In this document: piece by piece, positions 24,541-32,757 of the stretch
How positions within the stretch are numbered: position 1 is the first letter of the stretch
How the letters are laid out: each line of letters begins with the position of its first letter
Assembly: GCA_029781975.1 (NCBI GenBank)
Contig: JAKOVQ010000019.1
Span: 61,968 to 125,967 of the forward strand
Length of the DNA: 64,000 nt
DNA from: Acidobacteriota bacterium
Lineage (GTDB): Bacteria > Acidobacteriota > Thermoanaerobaculia > UBA5066
Reading direction: 5' to 3'
Position numbers and translations under genes: made by a program
The notes under the pieces: model-generated
What the model saw: the letters and a program-made list of their open reading frames with translations, nothing else
What the model was told of the DNA's origin: nothing
Database searches by the model: none

Positions 24541-26796
24541 ATGAAGGCCGTCGACGTCCTCCCCTGGATCCCGGTCTTCCCTCTCCTCGGCTTCCTCGTC
24601 AACGGGCTCCTCTACCTCGTCTCCCACTCGAAGCTGGGCGGCAAGGACGCCCCGCTCGGCGCGCACGGCGCGGGGGGCCACGACGACGCGCACGGCGGAC
24701 ACGCGGCCGGCCACGTCGCTCCCGACCACCACGCGGGTCCCGGCGGTCACGGGGACCACGTGGAGATCCCGTTCAAGGCGCTCCACACCTGGATCGGCCC
24801 CCTCGCCTCCGGCCTCGCCTGCGTCGCGGCGTTCCTGGCGATCTTCCTCTGGATGGGGGAGACCCGCGGCGAGGAGGCGCTGGTGACCACGCTCTGGACG
24901 TGGATCCCGGTCGGCTCCGTCCCGACCTGGTTCGGCGGGGCGAACGTCTCGTTCGACGTCGCCCTCCGGATCGACCCGCTCTCGGCCCTGATGATCGGGT
25001 TCGTGACGTTCGTCGGGACGCTCATCCACGTCTACTCGGTCGGCTACATGGGCCACGACGCGGGGTACGGCCGCTTCTTCGCGTACCTCAACCTCTTCAT
25101 GTTCGCCATGCTGACGCTCGTCCTCGGGGCGAACCTCCCGATCCTCTTCGTCGGCTGGGAGGGCGTCGGCCTCTGCTCCTACCTCCTGATCGGCTACTAC
25201 TACGACAAGGACTTCGCCGCCGACGCCGGCAAGAAGGCGTTCGTCATGAACCGGATCGGCGACGCCGGCTTCCTCCTGGGGCTCTTCGGGTGCCTGGCGA
25301 TGTTCGGGACGGTCGACTTCGGGCGGATGTTCGCGACGGCCGCGGCCGACCCGGCGAAGTACGCGGCCGGCGGCCTCGTCACGGCGGCGGCCCTCTGCCT
25401 CTTCATCGGGGCGACGGGCAAGAGCGCCCAGATCCCCCTCTACGTCTGGCTCCCCGACGCGATGGCCGGCCCGACCCCGGTCTCCGCCCTCATCCACGCC
25501 GCCACGATGGTCACGGCGGGCGTCTACATGGTCGCCCGGATGAACGTCCTCTTCCGGATCTCGCACGAGTGGGCGCTGAAGGTGCTGGGGGAAGGACCCT
25601 CGGTCTTCGGGCTCCTGACGCACGACGCCTCGTTCGTCGTCGCCGTCATCGGCGGCCTGACGGCGTTCGTCGCGGCGACGATCGGCCTGGCGCAGAACGA
25701 CATCAAGAAGGTCCTCGCCTACTCGACGGTCTCCCAGCTCGGCTACATGTTCCTCGGCTGCGGCGTCCTGGCGTTCGGCGCCGGGATGTTCCACGTCTTC
25801 ACCCACGCCTTCTTCAAGGCCTGCCTCTTCCTCGGCTCGGGCTCCGTCATCCACGCCCTCGGGGGCGAGCAGGACATGACGAAGATGGGGGGGCTGAAGG
25901 ACAAGATCCCCCACACCTTCCGGACGATGCTGATCGCCACCATCGCGATCGCCGGGATCCCGTTCTTCTCGGGCTTCTTCTCGAAGGACGCCATCCTCGG
26001 CGAGACGTTCGCGTCGGGCCACGTCGTCCTCTGGGCGGTCGGGCTCGTCACCGCGGGGATGACGGCCTTCTACATGTTCCGGCTGATCCGGATGACGTTC
26101 TACGGCACGTTCCGCGGGAGCGCCGAGACGTGGGCGCACGTCCACGAGTCGCCGGCGACGATGACGGTCCCGCTCTGGATCCTGGCCGCCGGGGCTTTCG
26201 TCGCCGGCTACTGGGGGATCCCGAAGGTCCTCCCGCCGTTCGTCAACAAGTTCGACGGCTTCCTCGAGCCGATCTTCGTGAAGCTCCCCGCCGGCTGGAC
26301 GCCGCACCCGCACGAGGCGTCCCACGCCCTCGAGTACGCGCTGATGGCCGCGTCCGTGGCGGTCGCCCTCGTCGGCATCGCCCTGGCGGTCCGCTTCTAC
26401 AGCGGCGCCTTCCCGTTCGCGCTGCCGTCCCGCGTGGCGGCCGCGGTCCCCCGCCTCACCCGGGCGGTCCGCCAGAAGTACTACGTCGACGAGGCCTACG
26501 AGTGGCTCTTCGTCGAGCGGCTGGGCAAGCGGTTCGGCCGCTTCCTCTGGGACGTCGACGCGCGCGTCGTGGACGGCGCCGTCAACGGGTCCCGCCACGT
26601 GACGGTGGGGCTCTCCCACGTCTCCGACTGGATCGACAAGACGTTCGTCGACGGGGCGGTCAACGGCGTCGCCGACGGCCTCCAGGCCGCCTGGCGCGGC
26701 CAGGGACGCCTGCAGACGGGCCAGACCCAGAGCTACGCCCTCGCCATGGCGGGGGGCGTCTTCGGGCTGGTCTGCCTCTACATCATCTTCGCCTGA
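24541..26796 (+). CDS. nuoL: NADH-quinone oxidoreductase subunit L with His-rich loop
   Basis: This 751-residue antiporter-like subunit lies at the distal end of the membrane arm. The proton-path motifs are present: VGWEGVGLCSYLLIGYY (conserved Glu), the lysine-bearing helices around GKSAQIPLYVWLPDAMAGPTPVSALIHAATMVTAGVY, and DIKKVLAYSTVSQLGYM. The long amphipathic lateral helix and final anchor are at the C-terminus. Between the first two helices (residues 33-75) there is an insertion with nine histidines among Gly, Asp and Ala, not usual for NuoL and suggestive of metal or proton binding at the surface. A Gln/Thr-rich linker precedes the last helix. Confidence 0.95.
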   Translation: MKAVDVLPWIPVFPLLGFLVNGLLYLVSHSKLGGKDAPLGAHGAGGHDDAHGGHAAGHVAPDHHAGPGGHGDHVEIPFKALHTWIGPLASGLACVAAFLAIFLWMGETRGEEALVTTLWTWIPVGSVPTWFGGANVSFDVALRIDPLSALMIGFVTFVGTLIHVYSVGYMGHDAGYGRFFAYLNLFMFAMLTLVLGANLPILFVGWEGVGLCSYLLIGYYYDKDFAADAGKKAFVMNRIGDAGFLLGLFGCLAMFGTVDFGRMFATAAADPAKYAAGGLVTAAALCLFIGATGKSAQIPLYVWLPDAMAGPTPVSALIHAATMVTAGVYMVARMNVLFRISHEWALKVLGEGPSVFGLLTHDASFVVAVIGGLTAFVAATIGLAQNDIKKVLAYSTVSQLGYMFLGCGVLAFGAGMFHVFTHAFFKACLFLGSGSVIHALGGEQDMTKMGGLKDKIPHTFRTMLIATIAIAGIPFFSGFFSKDAILGETFASGHVVLWAVGLVTAGMTAFYMFRLIRMTFYGTFRGSAETWAHVHESPATMTVPLWILAAGAFVAGYWGIPKVLPPFVNKFDGFLEPIFVKLPAGWTPHPHEASHALEYALMAASVAVALVGIALAVRFYSGAFPFALPSRVAAAVPRLTRAVRQKYYVDEAYEWLFVERLGKRFGRFLWDVDARVVDGAVNGSRHVTVGLSHVSDWIDKTFVDGAVNGVADGLQAAWRGQGRLQTGQTQSYALAMAGGVFGLVCLYIIFA

Positions 26797-26811
26797 CGAG
26801 AAGGACGCGGA

Positions 26812-28467
26812 ATGAACGGACTCCTGACCCTCCTCATCTTCCTGCCGACGGCCGGCGCGGTGGCGCTCCTCTTCCTCCCGCGGGAGAAGACCGGGGCGAT
26901 CAAGCTCGTGGCGACGGTCACGGCGGGGATCGCCTTCGTCGCCTCCCTCCCGCTCTGGTTCGAGACGGGGTTCCGGACGAGCGGCGACTTCCTCTTCCGG
27001 GAGACGCTCGACTGGATCCCCTCGCTCGGGGTGAAGTACGCGCTGGGGGTCGACGGGATCGCGGCGCTCCTGATCCTCCTGACGACCCTCCTCTCCTTCA
27101 TCTGCATGTACGCCTCGTACACGGCGATCACGAAGCGGGAGAAGGAGTACTACGTCTTCCTGCTCCTCCTCGAGACGGGGATGATCGGGGTCTTCTGCGC
27201 CCTCGACTTCTTCCTCTTCTACGTCTTCTGGGAGGTCATGCTCGTCCCGATGTACTTCCTCATCGGGGTCTGGGGCGGGCCGCGCAAGCTCTACGCCGCG
27301 ATCAAGTTCTTCCTCTACACCCTGTTCGGGTCGGTGGTCATGCTGCTCGCGATCATCGCCCTCTACTTCTTCAACACCACCGGGTTCCTCTGGTGGAAAG
27401 GCCTCGGGAACGCCCCGACGTTCGACATCCCGCACTTCCACGCCATCGCGTCTCAGATCCCGCCCGACCTGCAGGTCTGGCTCTTCTGGGCCTTCTTCCT
27501 CGGGTTCGCCATCAAGGTGCCGATGTTCCCGTTCCACACCTGGCTGCCGGACGCCCACGTCGAGGCGCCGACGGCGGGCTCGGTCATCCTCGCGGGCGTC
27601 CTCCTGAAGATGGGGACGTACGGCTTCCTCAGGTTCTCGCTCCCGATCTGCCCGGCGGCGTCGTCGACGCACTGGGTCCAGCTCTCGGTCGTGGTCCTCT
27701 CGATCATCGGGATCCTGTACGGCTCGATGGTGGCGATGGTGCAGAAGGACGTGAAGAAGCTGGTCGCCTACTCCTCGGTGGCGCACCTCGGCTTCGTGAT
27801 GCTCGGCTTCTTCGCCCTCAACACCGCCGGGATCCAGGGAGGGATCCTCCAGTCGATCAACCACGGCCTCTCGACCGGAGGGCTCTTCCTCCTCGTCGGC
27901 ATCATCTACGAGCGCCGGCACACGAGGATGATCACGGACTTCGGCGGGATCTCGAGCGTCATGCCGGTCTACGCGATGCTCTTCATGGTGATCCTCCTCG
28001 CCTCGATCGGCCTGCCGCTCCTGAACGGCTTCGTCGGCGAGTTCACGATCCTCGTCGGCGCCTTCCTCGCCAACTGGCGGTGGGCGGCGTTCGCCGTGAT
28101 CGGGGTCGTCCTGGGCGCGGCCTACATGCTCTGGCTCTACCAGCGCGTCTTCTTCGGCGAGGTGACCCACGAGGAGAACAGGACGCTCCAGGACGTCAAC
28201 CTCCGCGAGATCCTCACGCTCGCGCCGCTGATCGTCTTCTGCGTCTGGATCGGGGTCTACCCGAAGCCGTTCTTCGAGATGACCGCGAAATCCTCCGACA
28301 AGCTCGTGGTGGCGGTCGAGCAGGCCCGTCTCGCGCGGGAGGCCGGGACGGTCCGGATGGCCTCGACTGCGGGCACTCCGGGCACTCCGGCCACTCCGGC
28401 CACTCGGGCCGACCTGGCCGCTCCCGCCGCCCCGGCCGCGGCGGCCGTCCTCCCCGAAGGGAGGTAG
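26812..28467 (+). CDS. nuoM: NADH-quinone oxidoreductase subunit M
   Basis: This 551-residue antiporter-like subunit has FYVFWEVMLVPMYFLIGVWGG with the conserved Glu, KVPMFPFHTWLPDAHVEAPTAGSVILAGVLLKMGTYG and KKLVAYSSVAHLGFVMLGFFA. These are the family lysine and histidine residues of the proton channel. The C-terminus carries an extra tail of about 50 residues made of short Gly-Thr-Pro and Ala-Pro units, encoded by near repeats at 28370-28420. The ATG has a weak ribosome site 15 bases after nuoL. Confidence 0.95.
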   Translation: MNGLLTLLIFLPTAGAVALLFLPREKTGAIKLVATVTAGIAFVASLPLWFETGFRTSGDFLFRETLDWIPSLGVKYALGVDGIAALLILLTTLLSFICMYASYTAITKREKEYYVFLLLLETGMIGVFCALDFFLFYVFWEVMLVPMYFLIGVWGGPRKLYAAIKFFLYTLFGSVVMLLAIIALYFFNTTGFLWWKGLGNAPTFDIPHFHAIASQIPPDLQVWLFWAFFLGFAIKVPMFPFHTWLPDAHVEAPTAGSVILAGVLLKMGTYGFLRFSLPICPAASSTHWVQLSVVVLSIIGILYGSMVAMVQKDVKKLVAYSSVAHLGFVMLGFFALNTAGIQGGILQSINHGLSTGGLFLLVGIIYERRHTRMITDFGGISSVMPVYAMLFMVILLASIGLPLLNGFVGEFTILVGAFLANWRWAAFAVIGVVLGAAYMLWLYQRVFFGEVTHEENRTLQDVNLREILTLAPLIVFCVWIGVYPKPFFEMTAKSSDKLVVAVEQARLAREAGTVRMASTAGTPGTPATPATRADLAAPAAPAAAAVLPEGR

Positions 28468-28470
28468 GCC

Positions 28471-29946
28471 GTGACCTTCCCGTTCCCGGCCTCCGACCTC
28501 CTGGTCATCCTGCCCGAGCTCGTCCTGACGCAGCTCGCGCTCGGCATCCTCCTCTGGGCGACCGTGGTGAGGAAGGGGCGGGAGGCGACCCTCGCCTGGG
28601 TGTCGATCGCGTCTCTGGCCGCGGCGGCGGTCCTGATCCCGGTGGCCGCCCGCCTCTCGGGCCCGCTGCCTCGCGCCGCCTTCGGCGGGATGCTCACGCT
28701 CGACCGCTTCTCGATCTTCTTCAAGGTCCTCGTCCTCCTCGCGACGGCCGTCACGATCCTCTTCTCCCTGAAGTTCGTCGGGACGTCGAGCTACCCGGGC
28801 GGCGAGTACTACGCCCTCCTCCTCTTCAGCGCGGTCGGCATGCTCTTCATGGCGTCCGGCACCCACCTCGTGTCGATCTACATCGCCCTGGAGCTGATGG
28901 CCCTGTCCCAGTACGTCCTGGCCGGCTACTTCAAGCGGGAGACGAAGTCGGTCGAGGCGGCCGCGAAGTACTTCGTCCTCGGCGCGTTCTCCTCGGGGGT
29001 CCTCCTCTACGGGATCTCGCTCGTCTACGGGGCGGCCGGGAGCCTCGACCTGGGCGACGTCGCGCGCTCGCTCGCGGCGACGCCGCGGTCCTCCCTCCTC
29101 GGGGTCGGGATCGTCCTGACCGCCTCCGGGATGCTCTTCAAGATCGCGTCGGCGCCCTTTCACGTCTGGGCGCCGGACGTGTACGAGGGGGCGCCGACGC
29201 CGATCTCGGCGTTCTTCTCGGTGGGGCCGAAGCTCGCCGCCTACGCGATCTTCGCCCGCATCTTCTTCGTCGGGTTCGGGCCTCGCGCCGGGGACTGGGC
29301 GCCGGTCCTCGCGGCGTCCGCCGCCCTGACGATGGTCGTCGGGAACGTCGGCGCCCTTCTCCAGCAGAACGTCAAGCGGATGCTCGGCTACTCGTCGATC
29401 GGCCACGCCGGCTACGCGCTCCTCGGCCTCCTCGCCTATGCGTCCGGGACGGACGCCCGCGGCGAGAACTTCGGCCTCTGGGCGATCCTGATCTACCTGG
29501 CGGCCTACCTCCTGATGACGCTCGGCGCCTTCGGCCTCGTCGTCCTCCTCGAGGCGAAGGGGTACGCGACGGAGAGCGTCGACGACTTCAACGGCCTCTC
29601 GAAGAAGAACCCGCTCGCGGCGGCCGCCATGCTCGTCTTCCTCCTGTCGCTCGCCGGGATCCCGCCGACGGCGGGGTTCGTCGGGAAGTACTTCCTCTTC
29701 TCGGCGGCGATGAAGGCGGGGTGGCCCTCGCTCGCGCTCCTGGCCGTCCTGATGTCGGCGGTCTCCCTCTTCTACTACTTCCGGATCGCCCGGGCGATGT
29801 ACCTCGTCGAGGGGGAGGGGGAGCTCCGCTGGAGGGAGGAGCCCGCCGTCGCCGCGGCGGTCGCGGTCTGCGTCGCGGGGACCCTCCTCCTCGGGATCCT
29901 CCCGCAGCCCTTCGTCGCCCTGGCGAAGTCCTGTCTCCTCCCCTGA
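28471..29946 (+). CDS. nuoN: NADH-quinone oxidoreductase subunit N
   Basis: This 491-residue antiporter-like subunit has the family motifs LELMALSQYVLAGYFKRE, MLFKIASAPFHVWAPDVYEGAPTPISAFFSVGPKLA and NVKRMLGYSSIGHAGYALLG, and ends with the usual helical cap. It completes the membrane arm (A, H, J, K, L, M and N). The GTG start follows nuoM by three bases. Only 13 bases separate it from the AtpZ/AtpI-like gene, so the respiratory and ATP synthase genes are probably on one transcript. Confidence 0.95.
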   Translation: MTFPFPASDLLVILPELVLTQLALGILLWATVVRKGREATLAWVSIASLAAAAVLIPVAARLSGPLPRAAFGGMLTLDRFSIFFKVLVLLATAVTILFSLKFVGTSSYPGGEYYALLLFSAVGMLFMASGTHLVSIYIALELMALSQYVLAGYFKRETKSVEAAAKYFVLGAFSSGVLLYGISLVYGAAGSLDLGDVARSLAATPRSSLLGVGIVLTASGMLFKIASAPFHVWAPDVYEGAPTPISAFFSVGPKLAAYAIFARIFFVGFGPRAGDWAPVLAASAALTMVVGNVGALLQQNVKRMLGYSSIGHAGYALLGLLAYASGTDARGENFGLWAILIYLAAYLLMTLGAFGLVVLLEAKGYATESVDDFNGLSKKNPLAAAAMLVFLLSLAGIPPTAGFVGKYFLFSAAMKAGWPSLALLAVLMSAVSLFYYFRIARAMYLVEGEGELRWREEPAVAAAVAVCVAGTLLLGILPQPFVALAKSCLLP

Positions 29947-29959
29947 CGGGGAGGGCGCG

Positions 29960-30238
29960 ATGGCCCAGGGACGCCGGCGCCCGGACCAGAACGCGAGGCT
30001 CCTGGCCGACGTCCTGAGCTTCGGGTGGGTCCTGCCGGCGGCGATCGCGGTCGGCGCGGGACTGGGGTGGCTGGTCGACCGCCTCCTCGGGAGCGGGCCG
30101 GTCGGGCTCGTCGCCTTCGGCCTCCTCGGCTTCGGGGCCGGGCTCCGCCAGCTCCTGCGCGAGGCCTCCTCGTTCGGCGACGAGGAGCCTCCCCCCGGCG
30201 GGGACCAGCCGCCGGACGGGGGACCGGGCGGCGGATGA
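29960..30238 (+). CDS. AtpZ/AtpI-family ATP synthase accessory protein
   Basis: This 92-residue protein has two hydrophobic segments joined by GLGWLVDRLLGSGPVG, the pattern of the AtpZ/AtpI family that precedes F0 genes and helps assemble the c-ring or carry Mg2+. The C-terminus is a Pro/Gly tail. The ATG lies 13 bases after nuoN, and the stop forms an ATGA overlap with the next gene. Being small and of low complexity at the end, its exact role is uncertain, but the position before atpB supports the assignment. Confidence 0.8.
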   Translation: MAQGRRRPDQNARLLADVLSFGWVLPAAIAVGAGLGWLVDRLLGSGPVGLVAFGLLGFGAGLRQLLREASSFGDEEPPPGGDQPPDGGPGGG

Positions 30239-30648
30239 GCCTCCTCCCGTCCGAGCGGAGGATCCTCCGGATCGCCCTGGCGCTGGCCCTTCTCGGGGCG
30301 ACGGCCCTCTGCGCGCTGGGGCGTTTCCGCTCGGCGCTTGCCTTGACTACCGGGGCCGCCGTGGCTATCGTCTCTGGGCTCTGGATGGCGGAGGTCGCGG
30401 GTCGTCTCCTGGTTCCCCGCGTCCGTTCGTCGAACCGGGGAGACAGCGGGTTCGCGGCACGGGCCGTCCTTCGTTACCTCCTGACCGGGCTCGTCTTGTT
30501 CGGCGCCGTGCGCTGGCTCTCGGACCGGATCGTGTGGCTCCTCGCCGGCCTCTCGGCCGTCGTGGTCGCGATCGGGATCGAGGCCGCGCTCGAGGCGGGG
30601 CCGCTTCGGGGGGACCCCGGGGGACCGGAGGACGGCGGGTCGGTCTGA
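30235..30648 (+). CDS. atpI: ATP synthase subunit I-like membrane protein
   Basis: This 137-residue protein has four predicted membrane helices (about residues 11-30, 34-55, 74-95 and 97-117). That is the topology of AtpI/UncI, a chaperone for c-ring assembly. Sequence conservation in this family is low, so the call rests on topology and on position: it overlaps the AtpZ-like gene upstream and lies 21 bases before atpB. The C-terminal end is hydrophilic and Gly/Asp-rich. Confidence 0.7.
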   Translation: MSLLPSERRILRIALALALLGATALCALGRFRSALALTTGAAVAIVSGLWMAEVAGRLLVPRVRSSNRGDSGFAARAVLRYLLTGLVLFGAVRWLSDRIVWLLAGLSAVVVAIGIEAALEAGPLRGDPGGPEDGGSV

Positions 30649-30669
30649 GGAGGGAGCGGGAAGCCAGCC

Positions 30670-31461
30670 ATGCACCACGAGCACTCGATCCTCTTCGGAT
30701 GGGTCAACGCTCTCCTGTCGGCCCTTCTCGGGTCGCCCGAGAACGCGCCGGCCTGGTGGAAGGACGGGATCACCGTCGGCGGCTTCCACGTGGCGGGCGT
30801 GGCGCCCCTCGAGGACGGGCGCCCGGTCGCCTGGCTCCCCGACCACCTCGTGATGGCGCTCTTCGTCTTCGTCCTCATCGCCGTCTTCTTCCCCCTGGCG
30901 TCGCGGAGCTGGCGGAAGGGGACGCCGGGGCCGGTCCAGAACGTGGTGGAGGTCTTCGTCGACTTCCTGCGCGGGATCGTCAAGGAGAACATCCACCACC
31001 ACGGCGAGCGGTACCTCCCGATCATCGGGGGGTTCTTCTTCTTCATCGCGATCTCGAACCTGATGGGGTTCTTCTACTTCCTGCAGCCCCCGACGGCGAA
31101 CCTGAACGTGACGTTCGCCCTCTCCCTCTCGTGCCTGGTCTTCTTCAACCTGGCGGGGATCCGGGCCCAGGGGCTGCGCGGCTACCTGAAGAGCTTCATG
31201 GGGCCGAGCCTCGCCCTGGCGATCCTGGTCTTCCCGATCGAGATCATCGGGAACCTCGCCCGGGCGCTCTCCCTGGCGATGCGTCTCTACGGCAACATCT
31301 TCGGCGAGCACACCGCCACCGGGAAGTTCGTCGAGCTGATCCCCATCGTCGTCCCGTGGCCCATGAACGCCCTCGGCATCTTCACCGCGTTCCTCCAGGC
31401 CTACGTCTTCACCCTGCTCACCTCCGTCTACATCGGAGGAGCCCTGGAGCACGAGCACTAG
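30670..31461 (+). CDS. atpB: F-type ATP synthase subunit a
   Basis: This 263-residue membrane subunit forms the two ion half-channels against the c-ring. The essential arginine is in LSLAMRLYGNIFGEH, and the last helix carries TAFLQAYVFTLLTSVYIGGALEHEH. The early region DHLVMALFVFVLIAVFF and the His/Asp-rich N-terminus are typical. It has a GGGAGCGGGAAG-type ribosome site. A gap of 115 bases follows before atpE. Stalk and F1 genes (atpF, H, A, G, D, C) do not follow and must be elsewhere. Confidence 0.94.
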   Translation: MHHEHSILFGWVNALLSALLGSPENAPAWWKDGITVGGFHVAGVAPLEDGRPVAWLPDHLVMALFVFVLIAVFFPLASRSWRKGTPGPVQNVVEVFVDFLRGIVKENIHHHGERYLPIIGGFFFFIAISNLMGFFYFLQPPTANLNVTFALSLSCLVFFNLAGIRAQGLRGYLKSFMGPSLALAILVFPIEIIGNLARALSLAMRLYGNIFGEHTATGKFVELIPIVVPWPMNALGIFTAFLQAYVFTLLTSVYIGGALEHEH

Positions 31462-31576
31462 GAGCCCGGCCCGCCGGGCTCCCCGGCGGCCTCGCGTCAC
31501 CCGGAAACCAGGATCCGCCGGCGCCCCGGCGCCAGCGACCGAGTCGATCCCGTCGAGTCGAAAGGAGTCCTCGCCC

Positions 31577-31894
31577 ATGCTCAAGAAGCTCGTACCGGCC
31601 GGCGCCCTCACGGCCCTCGCCCTTCTCCTCCCGAACCTCGCCCTGGCCGAGGGCGCCGTGTCGACGGGGGGCGGCGTGGGGTGGGGCCACTTCTCCGCCG
31701 CCATCGCCATCGGTTTCGCCGCCGCTTTCGGCGCGCTCGCGCAGGGCCGCGCCGCCTCCGCGGCCTGCGACGGGATGGCCCGGAACCCCGGAGCGGCCGG
31801 CCAGATCCGCGGCATCGCGTTCCTCGGCCTGGTCCTGATCGAGTCGCTCGTCATCTACGCGCTCGTCATCGCCTTCCTGATCTACGGAAAGTAG
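31577..31894 (+). CDS. atpE: F-type ATP synthase subunit c with signal-like leader
   Basis: This 105-residue hairpin protein is the c-ring subunit. An N-terminal hydrophobic leader of about 25 residues ending in LALAEG precedes the first real helix, so the precursor may be processed as in some other bacteria. The polar loop is ARNPGAAGQIRG. The ion-carrying residue is Glu89 in LVLIESLVIYALVIAF. Gln56, Glu89, Ser90 and Tyr94 align with the sodium-coordinating residues of Ilyobacter subunit c, while the threonine found there is Leu here. An AAAGGAG ribosome site precedes the ATG, and an intrinsic terminator follows. Confidence 0.94.
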   Translation: MLKKLVPAGALTALALLLPNLALAEGAVSTGGGVGWGHFSAAIAIGFAAAFGALAQGRAASAACDGMARNPGAAGQIRGIAFLGLVLIESLVIYALVIAFLIYGK

Positions 31895-31917
31895 GCGGCT
31901 CCGCCCGCCGCCCCGAG

Positions 31918-31949
31918 GGCCCCGGGCCGTGCCCGGGGCCTTTCGATTT
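31918..31949 (+). terminator. Intrinsic terminator after atpE
   Basis: A 10-bp G/C stem (31918-31927 with 31931-31940), a 3-base loop and a TTTCGATTT tail lie 23 bases after the atpE stop. It closes the nuo-atp unit. Confidence 0.8.
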
Positions 31950-32006
31950 CCGGGGGAAGGGACGACCGCCGGCTCTCCCGCGACGTAGAAGGAGGCGGAG
32001 GACCCG

Positions 32007-32660
32007 ATGCTTCCGTTCCGCTTCGGCCGCAAGAACCGCCCGTCCCGCTGGGATCCGTCCTCGGGAGAGCTGCCGTACGCCGATGCGCTCTACGGGACCG
32101 CCGTCCGCCTCACCCGGAACCGGCACGACGCCGAGGACCTCCTCCAGGAGACGTACCTCCGGGCGTTCGCCCGCTACGACACCTTCCAGGAGGGGACGAA
32201 CCTCAAGGCCTGGCTCTTCCGGATCCTCAAGAACGTCTTCATCAGCGGCTACCGCCAGCGGCGGGCCGGCCCGGTGGAGGTCGACCTGGCGGGGACCGAG
32301 GGGGGCGTCGAGGCCGCCGCCGACGAGGCGGCGGAGGGCCGGGAGCCCTCGCCCGAGGAGCGGCTCCTCGCGGAGAGCCTCGACGGCGAGGTCGCGAGGG
32401 CCCTCGCCTCCCTCCCCGAGGAGTTCCGCCTGGCGGTGGAGCTGGCCGACCTCCAGGACTTCTCGTACCGGGAGGTCGCCGACATCCTCGAGATCCCGCT
32501 CGGGACGGTGATGTCCCGCCTCTACCGCGGCCGCCGCCTCCTCGAGGACGCGCTCCGCGCCTACGGCCGGCGGCGAGGCTACTTCGCGACGGGCTCTTCC
32601 CTGAAGAGCCGCCAGGGGCGGCCGCCCGGACGGGCGGATCGCCCCGCGTCGGCCGGCTGA
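32007..32660 (+). CDS. ECF-family RNA polymerase sigma factor
   Basis: This 217-residue protein has sigma region 2 (ADALYGTAVRLTRNRHDAEDLLQETYLRAF, then NLKAWLFRILKNVFISGYRQR) and region 4 (LASLPEEFRLAVELADLQDFSYREVADILEIPLGTVMSRLYRGRRLL), joined by an acidic linker. The DLLQETYLRAF and PEEFR motifs resemble the SigR/RpoE-like ECF groups often controlled by zinc-binding anti-sigma factors. Such an anti-sigma gene follows after about 100 bases. A GGAGG ribosome site precedes the ATG. The C-terminal tail is basic. It is the second ECF pair in this window. Confidence 0.93.
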   Translation: MLPFRFGRKNRPSRWDPSSGELPYADALYGTAVRLTRNRHDAEDLLQETYLRAFARYDTFQEGTNLKAWLFRILKNVFISGYRQRRAGPVEVDLAGTEGGVEAAADEAAEGREPSPEERLLAESLDGEVARALASLPEEFRLAVELADLQDFSYREVADILEIPLGTVMSRLYRGRRLLEDALRAYGRRRGYFATGSSLKSRQGRPPGRADRPASAG

Positions 32661-32757
32661 GCCGCCGCGCCGCGCCGGCAGCCCACGCGGAATAGGAGGT
32701 CGGCGCGCGGCGTTGCCCTCCCCGGAGAGGCCCCCGGCGAGGGGCCGCCCGGACGAG

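Noticed and set aside
28365..28425. Near repeats at the 3' end of nuoM as an insertion site.
   Set aside because: They are in-frame GGCACTCC-type codon repeats giving a Gly-Thr-Pro tail, with no target duplications.
24067..31854. A very long open frame on the minus strand across nuo and atp, and similar long antisense frames elsewhere.
   Set aside because: They mirror strongly conserved plus-strand genes; the predicted peptides are rich in Arg, Glu and Asp with no domain. They follow from high GC and third-position bias.
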